NCBI GenBank assembly: GCA_024345305.1
Contig: BRON01000010.1
Location: 1,054,001-1,118,000, forward strand
From: Mrakia gelida
Taxonomy: Eukaryota > Basidiomycota > Tremellomycetes > Cystofilobasidiales > Mrakiaceae
Direction: 5' to 3'
Length of the DNA stretch: 64,000 nucleotides
A model generated the notes under the pieces. The model ran no database searches. It was not told the origin of the DNA and was given only the letters and a program-made list of their open reading frames with translations. The position numbers were made by a program, and so were the translations under genes. Numbering within the stretch: the stretch's first letter is position 1; every line of letters starts with the position of its first letter. Of the stretch, positions 12,101-23,489 are shown piece by piece.

Positions 12101-12497
12101 AGATTGCTCTCGCCTCAGGAGACGCCTACGCTCAACTCGCCTCCGTCTGGGTCCAAGACAAGGGACGAATGAAGTTCTGTCGGTAAGTCTCTTCTTCTCG
12201 CTCGTCCTTCCTTTTCGCGTCGTTCGAATCGCTGACCGCCGCTTTCACGTCCGTTCGTCTCTTCCAAAGACCAATCTTCATCGCTCTCAACAAGGTCGCT
12301 CCCGAGTTGGCCAAGTCGACCTTCAAGGAGCACGCTGGGTTCTACCGTTCGTTTCCTTTCCCTCTTTCCTCTTCGCTTGGTTTGTCGAGACGCGACGCTG
12401 ATCGTTTCGTTTCGCTTCTTCGGTTCTCGTTTCGTTCCGCTTTGCAGACCCCATCGCCAGAAGGATGATCGCTAAGGATCTGGGAGTTAAACTCTAG
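9139..12497 (+). CDS. Leukotriene A-4 hydrolase / bifunctional M1 aminopeptidase
   Basis: The family (LTA4H; yeast LAP2) consists of zinc aminopeptidases, usually cytosolic or nuclear, also able to open epoxides. Exons from the internal ATG 9292: 9292-9528, 9687-9925, 10023-10062, 10151-10444, 10525-10619, 10708-10748, 10834-10969, 11053-11250, 11324-11354, 11458-11727, 11801-12022, 12103-12182, 12270-12346 and 12448-12497. This gives about 669 residues, near the family's usual 610-650. Visible hallmarks are the substrate-binding GGMEN, the zinc site HEISH (about residue 343) with the third ligand in NEGFT, then [12 protein letters not shown] and a helical C-terminal domain. An upstream in-frame ATG at 9139 adds 51 residues with a hydrophobic, signal-like stretch ([16 protein letters not shown]), hence the start given. 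Which ATG is used decides between a cytosolic and a secreted form. Confidence 0.92.
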
Positions 12498-12831
12498 AGT
12501 AGGAAAATTTAAGATGAAATGGAAATCGGAATCGAGCTTGGTCGGGGAAAGAGGCGAGAAGCGAGAGAAACGGACGACGCGTCGAAGCGAACAGCGACCA
12601 CCTGCTCTTTTTCACCTCTTCTGAGCTGGGAAGGTCACACTAAGTTAGCCCATCTGTGCCTATCACACTAAGTTAGCCCATCTGTGCCTATCTTCCTGCG
12701 AAAGCTCAGTTCTGAGACAGGTTTCCTTTTTAAGCGAGCGAGAGTGCGACGCGCAAGTGGTGTCGACAATCGACGACGACGAGAACCAGTCGAAGATAAA
12801 CGATCAAGATAGGTCTAGTTTCTAAAGCTGA
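12498..12831. other. Convergent intergenic region
   Basis: This lies between the convergent stops of the aminopeptidase and HIT genes. It holds the 28-base tandem duplication (12635-12690) and GACGCGTC at 12576-12583. Confidence 0.5.
12635..12690. repeat. 28-bp tandem direct repeat, two perfect copies
   Basis: The unit begins TCACACTAAGTTAGCC and ends TGTGCCTA. It is repeated exactly once, at 12635-12662 and 12663-12690, in the 3' flank shared by two convergent genes. Confidence 0.9.
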
Positions 12832-13942
12832 GCTCTTATCAACCCACTAATCTCCTCCGCGTCCCGATCTCCCAGCATCCCAGCGAGCCTGAACGACCTC
12901 TCCCCTTCGATCATTGCCTCGTGAGAAGGAGGGTTGGCGCGGATGTCGGCTGGCGTTCGAAGGAGCGCGCTCGCGACTACGTCCTTCTGCTTCCCGTGAG
13001 GTGGTTTGGAGGTCTTCGACGAGGTAGTAGTGGAGGTGGTGGAGGGGGTTTCAGGCGAAGTGAGGGCGACGGAGGAGAGGGAGGCGGCGAGAACGTCGTC
13101 GGCGGGAGGAGGAGGTGTCGCGCCCTTGAGAGGAGCTGGGATGAGATGGAAATGAGCCTGATGGGACGAGCAAGAGGTTACGTCAGACGTGACGATATGA
13201 GATGAGATACTGTTGCTCGAAACATTGTGTACGAACGTGATTGACGGCTTGAGCGTAACCTGGAGGTGGAGAGACGAGAAGCGGAGAAGGTCAGTTTCGT
13301 CCTGCTCCGTTCTCGATCACGGAGGATCGAGTTACTGACCTTGATTCAGGACGATGTTCAGATCGGGATTGTTGAGGCCTGTGGTGAAAGAGAGGAGGGC
13401 GAGTGAGTCGAGTTCGAGTTCTGGAAGAGGAGCGACGGAGGAGGAAGGTGAGGGAGGCGGAGGGAGGACGATTCGGTCAGACTCACCTAGACTGAGCGCT
13501 CGTGTCACTTTGGGAAGAGCTCGACCTAAGGCAGCACCGATGTCTTCTGGCAGGTCTGATATCCTCGGGCAATGGAACCTGTCAGGGGAAAGGTGGAAGG
13601 TCAGCTTGCTCGACGGAGGAAAGCGTCGAGCTCAGCCCACTTTCCTCCTCCGCCATTCCCTTCATCAATCGCGACGAGGCTCACTTGGGAATCAGGAGAA
13701 CGTGGCCTCTACGGAGAGGCATCTTGTCTGTGAAGATGAAGTTCGTCAGCCACCGAACGAAAACCTTCCTTCGAGGAGGAAAGGAAGGGGGACGGACCTA
13801 GGAAGGCAACGGTGAGCTCATCCTCGAAGACTTTGAACGCCTTGGTCGTACCAGCGACGATCTTGCAGAAGATACAGGACGTATCGCTGTCCTCCTCCCA
13901 TACCGGTAGACCTTCTTGAGCTGCGAGGATGTAGGAAGTCAT
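12832..13942 (-). CDS. HIT-domain nucleotide hydrolase/transferase
   Basis: Exon 1 (13798-13942) reads MTSYILAAQEGLPVWEE, then CIFCKIVAGTTKAFKVFED, the typical N-terminal zinc-like CxxC and beta hairpin of HINT-type HIT proteins. The following exons give FLDKMPLRRGHVLLIPK, FHCPRISDLPEDIGAALG, GLNNPDLNIVLNQ and GYAQAVNH. The last exon starts AHFHLIPAP, so the HIT triad reads NHAHFHLIP across a splice junction. The catalytic histidine is the middle one of HxHxH. The C-terminus carries a Pro/Ser/Thr-rich tail ending at TAG 12832-12834. HIT enzymes hydrolyse phosphoramidate or dinucleoside-polyphosphate bonds; the tail makes the exact subfamily uncertain. Confidence 0.88.
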
Positions 13943-14079
13943 CTGGCGGTGTTGTGGTTGGACGCTTCCCTCCGAGCGTTGAGCTCGAAGCTTCAATCAA
14001 AGCTCAGCCCGTCGATTCGTCGTCTTCTAGATCCCAACGCAACGCCGTCATCCTCCAGGACCCAAATCTCTCGCAGCGA

Positions 14080-16076
14080 ATGTCGGACCCTTCCACCTCC
14101 TCCTTGACACCAGCCGTCGACGTTTCCGTTGACCCTGCCCCGTCCGAGCTCGCTGCGACAGGAAAGAGGAAGGCCGCGTCCAGGTCGAGCTCACCTCAGA
14201 CTCCTCCCCTTCCTTCGCTGCCTCTTCACCTCACCGTCGACACCGAGGAGCCTCAACAGCCTCCGAACAAGAAGGTCAAGAAGCCGTTGGAGAAGAAGGT
14301 CTCGGTTTGGAAGGATCTGAACCAGTGGAAGGAAGGCGACGATCCCCTCGGTCGATTCCCGTTGGAAGTGTTGGATCTGTGAGCCTCTCTTCCTCTCTCC
14401 TTACGACGATTTGAAGACGCCATCAGTTGACTGGAGACCCTTTGGATGTGCAGAATCATCTCTGTCGACTCGGATCTCGATGTGAGTTGCTCTGAGGGGA
14501 GGGAGGAGAGGCAGAACCGAAGCGAGTCGAGGCGGGGAAAGAAGAAGGTGGGCTGAGAGCGCGAGCTTACACTTTTCCTCTTCTCACTTCGTTTCCACGG
14601 CTTCTTTGGTGCTTGGTCGGTCAGTTTCGTGATCATCTTGCCCTCGCTGCGACTTGTAGATACTTCAGAACTTGCTATCGAGATGGTGAGCCTTCCGTTC
14701 CTTGGTTTGTTTCCCTCATCGCTCGCCAGACTGACCCTCGTCTCGTTCCTCTCGCCGGCCTCCTTCTCCTTCTCAGTCGTCTTCCAGGTGAGCACAGGCA
14801 AGCTTTGAAGTCAAGATCCAACGGCGTCCTGATCTTCTTCCTCTTGTTAAACCTTCAGGTCCTCTTCCAAGGCGCCTTCCCAACCTTCACCATCGACCAT
14901 CCGGATATCAACGTCGACTACTCCGGCCTCCCTTCACGGTACCGCACCCGCTACCCTGTATCGCGACCCTTCGACCGTTAACGATGGTCGACACATCTTC
15001 TCAAGCGGTCGCTCTCTCGTTGGATCTGGAGGTTGGGCTGGATGGGGGCTCAGTCGAGTCGACTTCGACGCCAACAAGAAGGAAGCTGATGAACGGAAGG
15101 AGGTGCTCGAACGCGTGTTCGCCGCGTACTGGGACGAAAGACCTATGGAGGTATCCTAATCCTGGAGCAGAACTGAAGCTCGCCTGCAGCAGCTGCACCC
15201 AGGAGATCCGCACAGCAGGGAGACCGATCCGCGTTGGTCCGAGAGGGCAGCAGAGGAGGCCCTTCAGGCAAGGACAGCGAACGAGAACAATCTTCGAGAT
15301 GTGCATGGGTGGGTGGCAGAATCTCTCAGCCTCGAGGAAAGCCGTTGCTGACCTTCGCTCCTTTATTTTCGCTCCTGCAGTCTCGAACAAGTCTTCTCCG
15401 ACCGCACCTTGGATCCCCTCGACATCCGATACGGATCTCGCAGATGGATCGCTCCAACGTCACTCTACGATCCTTGGCCCAGTGTCTGGAGGTCAACGAT
15501 CACGGAAATCGTCAATCGTCCGAAGATAAACAAATCGGCGCGTCTGTCTTTCCTCTCGCTCGTGTCCCTCTTCCTCCTCCTCCTCCTCCTCCTCGCTGAC
15601 TATCCATGCCTTCCCTCTCCCCTTCGTGATTTTACAGGCAGCAAAGCTCAAGTACAAGATATCGGATCGTGATCTTCTGAGCATCAGGCTCCTACCGGAA
15701 GTTCGTCCTCCTTCTCGTTCCCAAATATTGAGTCGGCGCGTTCACAGGCTGATTTACTGCTCTTCTTTCCTCTTCCGCGTCTCAGCTGTACCGTCGCAAG
15801 AAAGTCACTCGCTACTTCGAAGCCGCTGTTCAAGCTCTCAGTCTTCGATCACACGGCGGAGGTCGAGGACACGCTCAGCGTCTGTCAGTCGATCTGGCTC
15901 TCGACGCGTCGAGTTTCGTCTTTTTGCTTGCGAAAGGCGCCTGCCTTTCTCGAAACTGACTTTCCCCCTCTTCTCCTCTTCCGACCCAACCTATCACTCT
16001 TGTTCTTCGTTTCCCTCCGTCCAGAGCTAAACTCGCCGAGCGGAAACTTCGTCGCGACGCAGCAAAGGAGCAGTAA
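14080..16076 (+). pseudogene. F-box-like protein, B family copy 1 (B1), probably inactivated
   Basis: It starts MSDPSTSSLTPAVD with ATG at 14080. The N-terminus ends in the family signature KKPLEKKVSVWKDLNQWKEG, then DDPLGRFPLEVLDL. Exons match the intact paralog at 46053-48280 one to one: 14080-14378, 14454-14481 (IISVDSDLD), an FRDHLALAATCRYF exon, an 11-base microexon at 14777-14787, and VLFQGAFP. Between about 14872 and 14974 the frame needed to reach NDGRHIFSSGRSLVGSGG shifts by one base (97 bases where the paralog has a multiple of 3). An in-frame TAA follows at 15157-15159 (ERPMEVS, stop). Downstream exons remain recognisable (TLYDPWPSVWRSTITEIV-like, then SDRDLLSIRLLPE, RYFEAAVQALSLRSHGG) to TAA 16074-16076. 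An unusual short intron could hide the stop but not the frameshift. Confidence 0.65.
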
Positions 16077-16504
16077 TCTCGCTTCCTCGTCGCGTCCGAC
16101 TCATCTCGTCTCGTCCTTTTCTCTCTAGCCGCCTCAGCGCTCGTTCCACCCTAAGTATACCTCTGTCTCAGACTTCTCCTTCTCGCTTTGATTCCCTCTA
16201 CATTTGTCGATCAACGATCAACCCTTGCTAGCTCCGCCCTCGGAATCCCCCCTCTCTCTCGTTCGCTCTCTTTTCCATCCCTTTGTCTTTCCAAGATCCT
16301 CCCGACGACCACGATCCCTCGCTCCATTCCTCAAACTTCCATACAAAGAAACCTAGTTCCTTCCTCTCCCCTCTCCCCCCTCCCTGGGGCTCGGTTCGAC
16401 TTCCTTCTCTCCTTGCGACTCAACCCAAGCCCCCCCCCCCCCCTCGCCCTCCTCCCCATCTCCAGCTCGCCACCACCTTCCTTCCCCTCCTTTCCCTCCC
16501 TCGA
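16077..16504. other. Promoter/5' region of the kinase gene
   Basis: The tract is pyrimidine-rich, as before many starts in this window, with a run of 14 or so C residues near 16429-16443. There is no supported exon. Confidence 0.4.
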
Positions 16505-18572
16505 ATGGCCTTCCCTCGCTCCAACTCGACACCCAACCTGGTCGACCTCCGACGACCTTCAAGCTCACGTCGTCCCTCACTGGAGAGGCTGAGGTCAAGC
16601 GAGAGTGGAGTGGGACTTCGAGGAGTTGTGCGAGGAAGAGGGTCGAGTCCTCCGGTTTCGAGCTCGTTTGGAAGTCCTCCTCCTACAGCGGTGATGGAGA
16701 TCAGGGTCGGAGAGTATAAGTTTAGGACAGATCAGTGAGTGCCAGTCCTTCTATCCCCTACCTAGGGTCTTATCTCGAGGAGGAAGGAGGAAGCGAAGAG
16801 GGAAAGCTCAGCTCATCGATTTATTTCCCTTCCTGTTTGGTGATCCAGGAAGCTCGGAAGCGGCTTTGGTGAGCTTTCTCGCTCGAGCCTCGTGAAGATT
16901 AAGCTGACAGGATCACGCTCTCTTAGGTACGGTGTTCGCTGGGGTCGAGAATTCGACAGGAAGACAGGTGGCGATCAAGATCGAACCGTTGAGAGAACTC
17001 TCTCTTTCGCGCCTTCCCTCGCCTCCCCTTTCGTTTCCCCTTTTTCGCTGACGGCTGCTCTTTCGATTTCACATCACAGAGTGGGACGAGGACCAGGTTT
17101 GCTGGTGCATGAGGCCAACGTGATCCTCGCTTTGGCTCAGGGTGAAGGAATGCCTCGGTTCGTACGAGACCGAAATGAGCTCGCGTCGTTCGTTCGTTCG
17201 TTCATCTTCGACTGACCTTCGTTGTTTTTCCATCGTCTTGGCTCGACAGGTACCTCGCGTGAGTTTTTTTTAGCTCCGAATCAGCGAGATCACCTCTTAT
17301 ACACCTGACTCGATCTATTTTCTTGCAGCTGGGCCGTCGTTACGCTTCCTATCTCGGCTCCTCGCTCTCGCCCTCCCTCCCTCGTCAACTCCCCTCGCTC
17401 GACTCCTCCTACCAGTCCAACACTGACGGACTACAATGTCATGGTCACTGATCGACTAGGACCCAACCTCGAGACCATCTTTGCTCAGAACGGACGTCGG
17501 TTTTGGCTGGAGACGATGCTGGGGATCGCTGTTCAATTGGTCGAACGCGTCGAGCTTATACACTCGCGAGGCTATATCCATCGGTCAGTTCTTGTATCTT
17601 CCTTCCTCTTTGTTAGGCTTACTAACGCCTAGACGTATTATCGACAGGGATCTGAAACCGTGAGTCCTCTTTCTCGACTCCGACAAGCAACGACGCGACT
17701 TGCTGACCTTTTTGCGTCTCTTCGCCCTCCAGGGACAACGTCGTCGTCGGACTGGCTGCTCGAGACGCAGGGAAACTCTTCATCGTCGACTTTGGCTTCG
17801 CCGAATTATTCAAACCTGGAGGAGTCCACATTCGACCTCGCGAAGGAGGTGCTTTGATCGGTACTCGTGAGCTCATCAACTCTCCTCGTCGCGTCGACGT
17901 TCCCGAGCTGACCCTCTCTCCCTCTTTTTTCGCAGAGATGTTCATGTCTCGAGGCGCATCCCAAGGTCTCCAGTCATCTCGGAGAGAGTATGTCTGTTCT
18001 CTTTTGCTCTCTCCCTCGAGTCGACACTGAAAAGCTTCGCTTTTGTTCTCGTTTTCGATTTAGCGACCTCGAATCCCTCGGCTACATCCTCCTCTCCTTC
18101 ACCGGTCCACTTCCGTGGTCGCTTCTCGCTCGTCAAATGGACATGCAGTACCTTCAGGGAGGGTGTCGAGTCACTCCGGTCGTCACCGACTTGCTGAGGA
18201 GGATCGAGGCGACGAAGGATGGATATCTGAGGAGCGTTTCGGTTCGACGGAGTGGAGATGCTAGGAGAGGGGAGGAAGCTGTGAGTCGACTTTGGGTGTT
18301 CCGTCTCTCGTTTGATTCTCCACGGACTGACCTCCTCTTCTCGGACGTCTCACTCCCTTCGCAGCTCGCATCCTACTTTCGACGCGTCGCGTCTCTTGCC
18401 TTCGAGGAACGACCCGACTACTCGTGAGTTCCTCCCTTCCCTCCCGCCTCACACCCCACTCACGACTCAGCTGACCCAACTTTCCATCTTCCACAGTGCT
18501 CTTCGAAGCATCTTCAACCGCTGTCGAGACGCGAACGGCTTTCGACGAAGTTCGAGGATCGAGTTCACTTGA
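16505..18572 (+). CDS. Casein kinase 1-like protein kinase, divergent
   Basis: The ATG at 16505 starts MAFPRSNSTPNLVDLRRP, a Ser/Arg-rich N-terminal extension of about 65 residues absent from ordinary CK1 enzymes. The kinase domain follows across about ten exons: glycine loop KLGSGFGTVFAGVEN, lysine in GRQVAIKIE, then VMVTDRLGPNLETIFAQNG, GYIHRDLKPDNVVVGL, metal-binding FIVDFGFAELFKPGGVHI, and DDLESLGYILLSFTGPLPW, which is strongly CK1-like. The stop is TGA 18570-18572. HRDLKP and DFGFAE replace the usual CK1 HRDIKP and DFGLAK, and the segment after IGT is shortened. The Lys, Asp and DFG residues are all present, so activity is likely. It is not one of the canonical CK1 isoforms. Confidence 0.82.
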
Positions 18573-19098
18573 CCGGGACCACGTCTCTCCTCCCATCCAC
18601 TGCATTCTCTAGAATACTAATTATACCCCTAGATTACCAACGACTCCTGTTCTCCTTCCGCATCTGGCTCTCTCCATCTCTTCTCGCCCGCTCCGACAGC
18701 GACGAGGAGTTCGAAGCGGCGCGTAGAGCTCTCGATCTTCACACACACGCACTAGGCTTTCTCTGTTTCTTTTGTAAGTTTCCCGGGTTTGGGATCCATG
18801 ATAATGATAACGACAATTCTACACGAACTTGATCTTTCGTCCGAAAGAAGAATTGAGGAAGGGAGAAGTGACGTCCAGCCGTGCCGCCGTCCCCATGACG
18901 CCTCTCCTCGTTTTCATCAGCGTCTCGACATGTTCGAAAGCAGGGCAAAGCGTAAAATAGAGATTACTAGCTTCAAATAATGAAGGGCGACGACGACGTA
19001 GGATTGGATCCAGATAAAGGTGACAGACGAGATTAACCGAAACGAAAGACGAGCCAGACGAACGGACGGCGAAGTCCAGCTCGCTCTTCTCTGTCCAC
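18573..19098. other. Convergent intergenic region
   Basis: This lies between the kinase stop and the stop of the minus-strand flavodoxin gene. I see no coding exon or repeat. Confidence 0.45.
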
Positions 19099-21353
19099 CT
19101 AAGCCTTCAAGTCGGATCCATCCCCTCCACAGCACATGGAGAAGAGTCCTCCGCTCTTCTTCTTGGGAGCTGGAGCAGCAGCGGCGGCGGCGGGCTTGGA
19201 GGTCGAAGTAGCAGCTGGGGTCGCAGCGACGGGAGCGGGAGCGGGAGCGGAAGAAGGAGGAGTGGTGGTTGAGGCGGGGACGGTGTAGCCTAGAGAGGGA
19301 AAAGGAGAAGGGAAGAGGTAAGAAGAGGTGAGGGAAGGGGGCGAAGGGGGGAGGGACGAGGAGGGAGAGAAGAAAACGCGAAGCTCACCAGTCTCCTTGG
19401 TTCCGTTCTCCTTGACAGGAACGACGGGAGCTGCGAGGGAGGTGGGCTCAGACTTTGCGTTGACGGATCCTACGACGTCGGCGGGGACGGAGCTGCGAGA
19501 AGAGAAGGAAAAGAAGAAGAAAGTGAGGGAAGGTCAGGAACGGCAAGATCGACGGACGACGCGTCGAGTCGACTCGAGCGAGTTCGATTCGTGCCAAGTC
19601 GAGTCGAAACAGAGAGTGCAGCGAGGTACACCGCGGATGGTACAGTCTCGATAAGTAGTCGAGTGGGTTGGGTAGAGAAGGAAAGATCATCGTCTAGAAG
19701 ACAAACGCCTACTAAATCGAGTGCAGCTCCTGAGTCCGTCCGACGACCTTCCTTCTCCTCCCCTCGCCAGCGGCGGTCCAACGTCGAGGGGGATTTAGAC
19801 CGAGAAGAAGAAGAGAACCGTAAGAAGATGAAGGAAAGAGGTAAAAGGGGGTTGTCGTTGTGAAGTGAAATGATATGGAACAGTTGAAGGAAAGGCGAGA
19901 GGTGAGGTGTGGACGAGGGGAGGGGATGGGAGGTGGTGCGTTTCGAGACTGAAAGAGCTCTCGAAACTTACGCGGCGTTCTTTCCCTTGATGTAGGTGTT
20001 GACGATCTGTATGACAGATTGGTAGAGGTGAAGAGAGGGGAAGAGGCGGTCAGCGAGGGGAGAGAGGGAGAAGGGGAGGAGACGCGCGCGACGACAGCGA
20101 AGGCTAAGAAGGGACGAACAGTTCCGAAGTTCTCTCCTTGGTACTCAGCGACGACCTTGTCGGAATCCAAGACGGGGAGAGTTCCCTTTGATCCGGCGAC
20201 GACGCTGTTCGAACAAGGAAGGAGGCGAGAGGTCAGCTTTGAAGACGAGATGCTCGACGCTTCAAGCCCCAACGAACCTGGCTCCCCAAGGGGATCCTCC
20301 GACGATGGACTCCTCGTTGGAGATCTCAGACTTCGCGTATCCGATCTGAGGAAGGCGGAAGCAAAGGAGGGACGATCAGCGGAAGATTCGACGAAAGAAG
20401 GAGAGCGACGAGCGGACTTACGGGGACGAAGATCACTCCGTGGTGGGCGAAGAAGGGAAGAGTTGTGAGAACGGTGGTCTCGTGTCCTCCGTGCTGACCA
20501 GCCGCAGAGGTGGCTAGAAGTGAGGAAGGAGAGAAGGTCAGCGAACGAGACGAGGAGGTCGCAGAAGAGAAGAGGTCGAGCTCACCAATGCCTCCGAACT
20601 TTCCAATAAGCTTTCCGGCGGCCCAGAGTCCACCAGTTCGATCAAAGAAAGTAGAGACCTGAGCGGGAGCTCGTCCGTATCGGGTAGCTGCACAGAAGAA
20701 AGAAAAAGGAAGAGAAGGATGAGTTGGGCTTTTGACGACGCGAACGAGGGAAGGCGAGGAGAGACTCACGGAAGCAGAAGATGAACCCGTCGAGCTCGGC
20801 GAGAAGGTCGGGAGTGATGACAGGGTGGGCAGGCTTGGGAGCAGCGTCTGTGGAAGAGCAAAGGGGAAGGAGGAAAGGTCAGGACGAGATGTGATGGGCG
20901 TGAATCGAAGCTCGTCTTCGGCGGCCTCAACGTCCTCGTTTTCGTTGCAAAACTGTCGCAAAACGGGGACAGAAAACTTACACATCTTGGCGAGGACCTC
21001 CTGAGGAAGGGTCTCCTCGAACTGTAGACGAGAAAGAGGGAAGGGAAATCGACGTCAGCTTCGTGCCCTCGACCTCCTTCCTCCTCAACTCCTTCAGATT
21101 CCGAGGGAACGTTCGACCAGACAAACCTGGTACAGAATGGCTTCAGCTCCAGACTTCTGGACTCCCTTGAAGACAGCATCACTGAGAGCGTTCTGGTGTC
21201 CCCAGGTCGAGTAGACGATGACTATGGATGGATGGCAAGGAGGGAAGAAGAGGGAAGGGTCAGCAGTCGCGCTCGCTCTCTCTCTCCCTTCCCTCACTCC
21301 ATCTCTCGATTCTATAGAGCGACGCTGAACGCACCTCCGATTTTAGCAACCAT
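19099..21353 (-). CDS. Flavodoxin-like NAD(P)H:quinone oxidoreductase (WrbA/Pst2/Ycp4 type)
   Basis: The ATG lies at 21351-21353 with a tiny first exon (MVAKIGG). Later exons give IVIVYSTWGHQNALSDAVFKG (FMN phosphate loop), FEETLPQEVLAKM, PVITPDLLAELDGFIFCF, RYGRAPAQVSTFFDRTGGLW, ATSAAGQHGGHETTVLTTL, FFAHHGVIFVP and EESIVGGSPWGA. All are diagnostic of the WrbA family of two-electron quinone reductases. After the flavodoxin core comes a Pro/Ala-rich linker and a C-terminal cysteine pair (GLFSMCCGGDGSDLKA), as in fungal Pst2/Rfs1-type proteins that associate with membranes, probably by lipidation (inference). The stop is TAG 19099-19101. The numerous short exons (at least nine) are in phase. 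Confidence 0.9.
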
Positions 21354-21901
21354 TTTTCTGAGCGTAGACGTGGTGTGAAGGTGTGAGGAAGAGAAGGGGG
21401 TTGGGTTGGAGGTTGTTGCGGCTGGGAGCTAAACGGGAAGTTTCAGGCAGAAGACGAAGAAGGGCTCGAAGGGGAAGAGTCAGCAAGGCTGGGAGCGTGG
21501 GACAGTTGAGTCGGATTCGACGAAGGGGAGTTTTTTCGAACCCGAGGGAACGCTGAGAAGTTATAGAAAACGTGTGACTTCTTAGTGAGGAGGGTAGTGC
21601 TGACTGGGAGGTCGAGTCTGAGAAAACTCGCCTCTGTCGGGTTGAGAAGACGAAGGAACGACGCGTCGCGTCGCAGCGACTTTCTCTCAACAAAGTTACC
21701 TCAGCTGAACCTCATCTCGCCTTCTTGCCCCTCCTTCGGACTTTCCCAGATTCGAAGTGGGATGAACTTCTGCTGAACGAGGTCCGAACGTGTCCGCTCG
21801 TTCTCAGAGCCGAATCGAGAACCGACGCGTCGCGAACATTCCATTATGTCTTTCCTCTTCCTTCCCAGTCTACAGCAGTAAAGGCCATCAGATCTCGTGT
21901 C
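21354..21901. other. Intergenic, 5' flank of the quinone reductase gene
   Basis: GACGCGTC occurs twice (21660-21667, 21824-21831). Donor-like and branch-like signals are present, but no coding exon can be supported. Confidence 0.35.
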
Positions 21902-22195
21902 CTATAATAAGCCAAAAGCTACAAAATCGCGAAGCTGGAATGCAACAACATCAACCTCGGCTCCGAGCGCGTCTTTCCTCCCTTCAACCATCGATTCTCG
22001 TCGAGTCTCCCTCCTTGCCTCCTCCGTTGGTCCTGGCTTTCCGTCAAGCTCGGCGAGTCTGAGATGGCGCGGTATGTTGCACGAGCTTGCTGGAGACAGA
22101 GATGAGAAGAGGACGTCAAATCAGCTCAAGTTTGAACGGGAGAAAGAGAGAGTAGGGAAACCAGGAGGATTGAACTCACCAAGGCCCAGGAGCAT
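21902..22195 (-). CDS. Possible small two-exon gene, product unknown
   Basis: The ATG at 22193-22195 opens MLLGL and runs straight into a consensus GTGAGT donor. The CAG acceptor at about 22100 opens a frame of about 60 residues (RHLRLAELDGKPGPTEEARR) to TAG 21902-21904. Phase is maintained, but one small exon pair is weak evidence. It may instead be the 3' UTR or a non-coding transcript beside SBDS. Confidence 0.25.
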
Positions 22196-22303
22196 AAGCT
22201 GAGAACTTGAGTGCGAATACATACCCCAGCGTTGGTGGTGAAGGTTGAGTTGAGGAGGCGAAGTCTAAAGCTAAGCTCGACGTGTCTCAGTCGTCTCACT
22301 GTC

Positions 22304-23489
22304 TCAGTCCTCTCGAGTCGCGGCGAGAGCGAGCGTCTCCAGTCGAGCTCTTCCGTTCGTTTTCTGGACCAGATCGAGAAGGGTTCTATACTCTGAAGGG
22401 TCGATCAGGATCGTCTGAGAAGATAAAGAAACAAGGGACGAGTCAGCTCGAGCAGAAGAGGAACGAGACCCGTCGAAAACTCACAACCCTCCACGTCTTC
22501 TCTCCCAAATCATCCTCTTCCACAGCTTCAGCGGTGGCTGTTATCTGTCCAATCGACCTGGCCCCGTCCTCGGCTGGGAGGGTGATCTGAATCCGCATGC
22601 GAGCTCGTTGAAGAGGGACAGACGACGACTTCTGGAGGAGGCGAATGCAGTCGAGGACCTGTGATGACGGAGCAGCGGAAGGAATAGATGTGACGCAACA
22701 ATCGAACGGGAGAGACAAAGGGGGACAAGAGGGTCAGTTTGCTCTCCAGCGAAAACGAAAAGAGGAAAGGCGACGCGTCCGACTCACCTGAACCTTCACC
22801 GGCTTCTCAGGTCTGATACTGAACCCAACCTCCGACATGGCCTTCTCGATCATTCCGACAGGATACGGCCGATTTGTTGACGGTTCGACGGTTTTCTCGC
22901 TGACTTGAGTAGCGATCTGTTGATGGAGGGAGTGAAAGTCGCGAGCTCGTTCCTTGTCGCCGACCTGGACCTCGCCCTTCTTGAGGATCTAGAGAGCCAA
23001 AATGCAAGGAGAAGATGTCAGTCTATCTATTCTGCAAGGAGAGGGTGTTCGCTAGAGATTGCGAGAGGGAGCGAGTCGAGGTCGTGCGTGTCGAGAAAGT
23101 GCGACGCTCGTCAAGGCTGCTCTGTTTGGTTCCTCCTCTTCCTCTCCTTTAGAGCGTAGAGATGCTCACTCACCTCTCTCACGATCCACTCCGAATCTGT
23201 TGTCCCAAAGCTCTCCTTGAGCTCTTTGGAGCTCGCGACCTGAGCTTTTGAGACGTTGGTGTAGACGGAGAAGAGTCCGACGACCTCGCCTAGATCTTTT
23301 TCCACTCCGGATCGCCAGTCTTGGATCTTGTTATTGTAGCAGGTGATCTGAAGTTAAGACAAGTAGGAAGGAGGGGAAGCACGGTCAGGCAGAAGGAACG
23401 AAGAGCAGACGGGAGGGAGGAGCGAGGAAAGTCGAGCTCGAGCTCACCTCGAAGCGTTTGCCTCCCTTCCTGAGACGAACAATGGCCAT
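22304..23489 (-). CDS. SDO1: SBDS/Sdo1 ribosome maturation protein
   Basis: SBDS, together with the GTPase Efl1, releases Tif6/eIF6 from the 60S subunit. The exons give MAIVRLRKGGKRFE (ATG 23487-23489), ITCYNNKIQDWRSGVEKDLG, VYTNVSKAQVASSKELKESF, FGTTDSEWIVRE, KKGEVQVGDKERARDFHSL, NRPYPVGMIEKAMSEVGFSI, RARMRIQITLPAEDG and TILIDPSEYRTLLDLV, ending LALAATRED with TGA 22304-22306. All three SBDS domains are present. In-frame sequence upstream of the ATG reads LSLIKLEK, which aligns with the conserved IKLTNV of other SBDS proteins. The true N-terminus is therefore probably a little longer, through an unseen first exon; no in-frame upstream ATG is visible in that exon. Confidence 0.92.
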
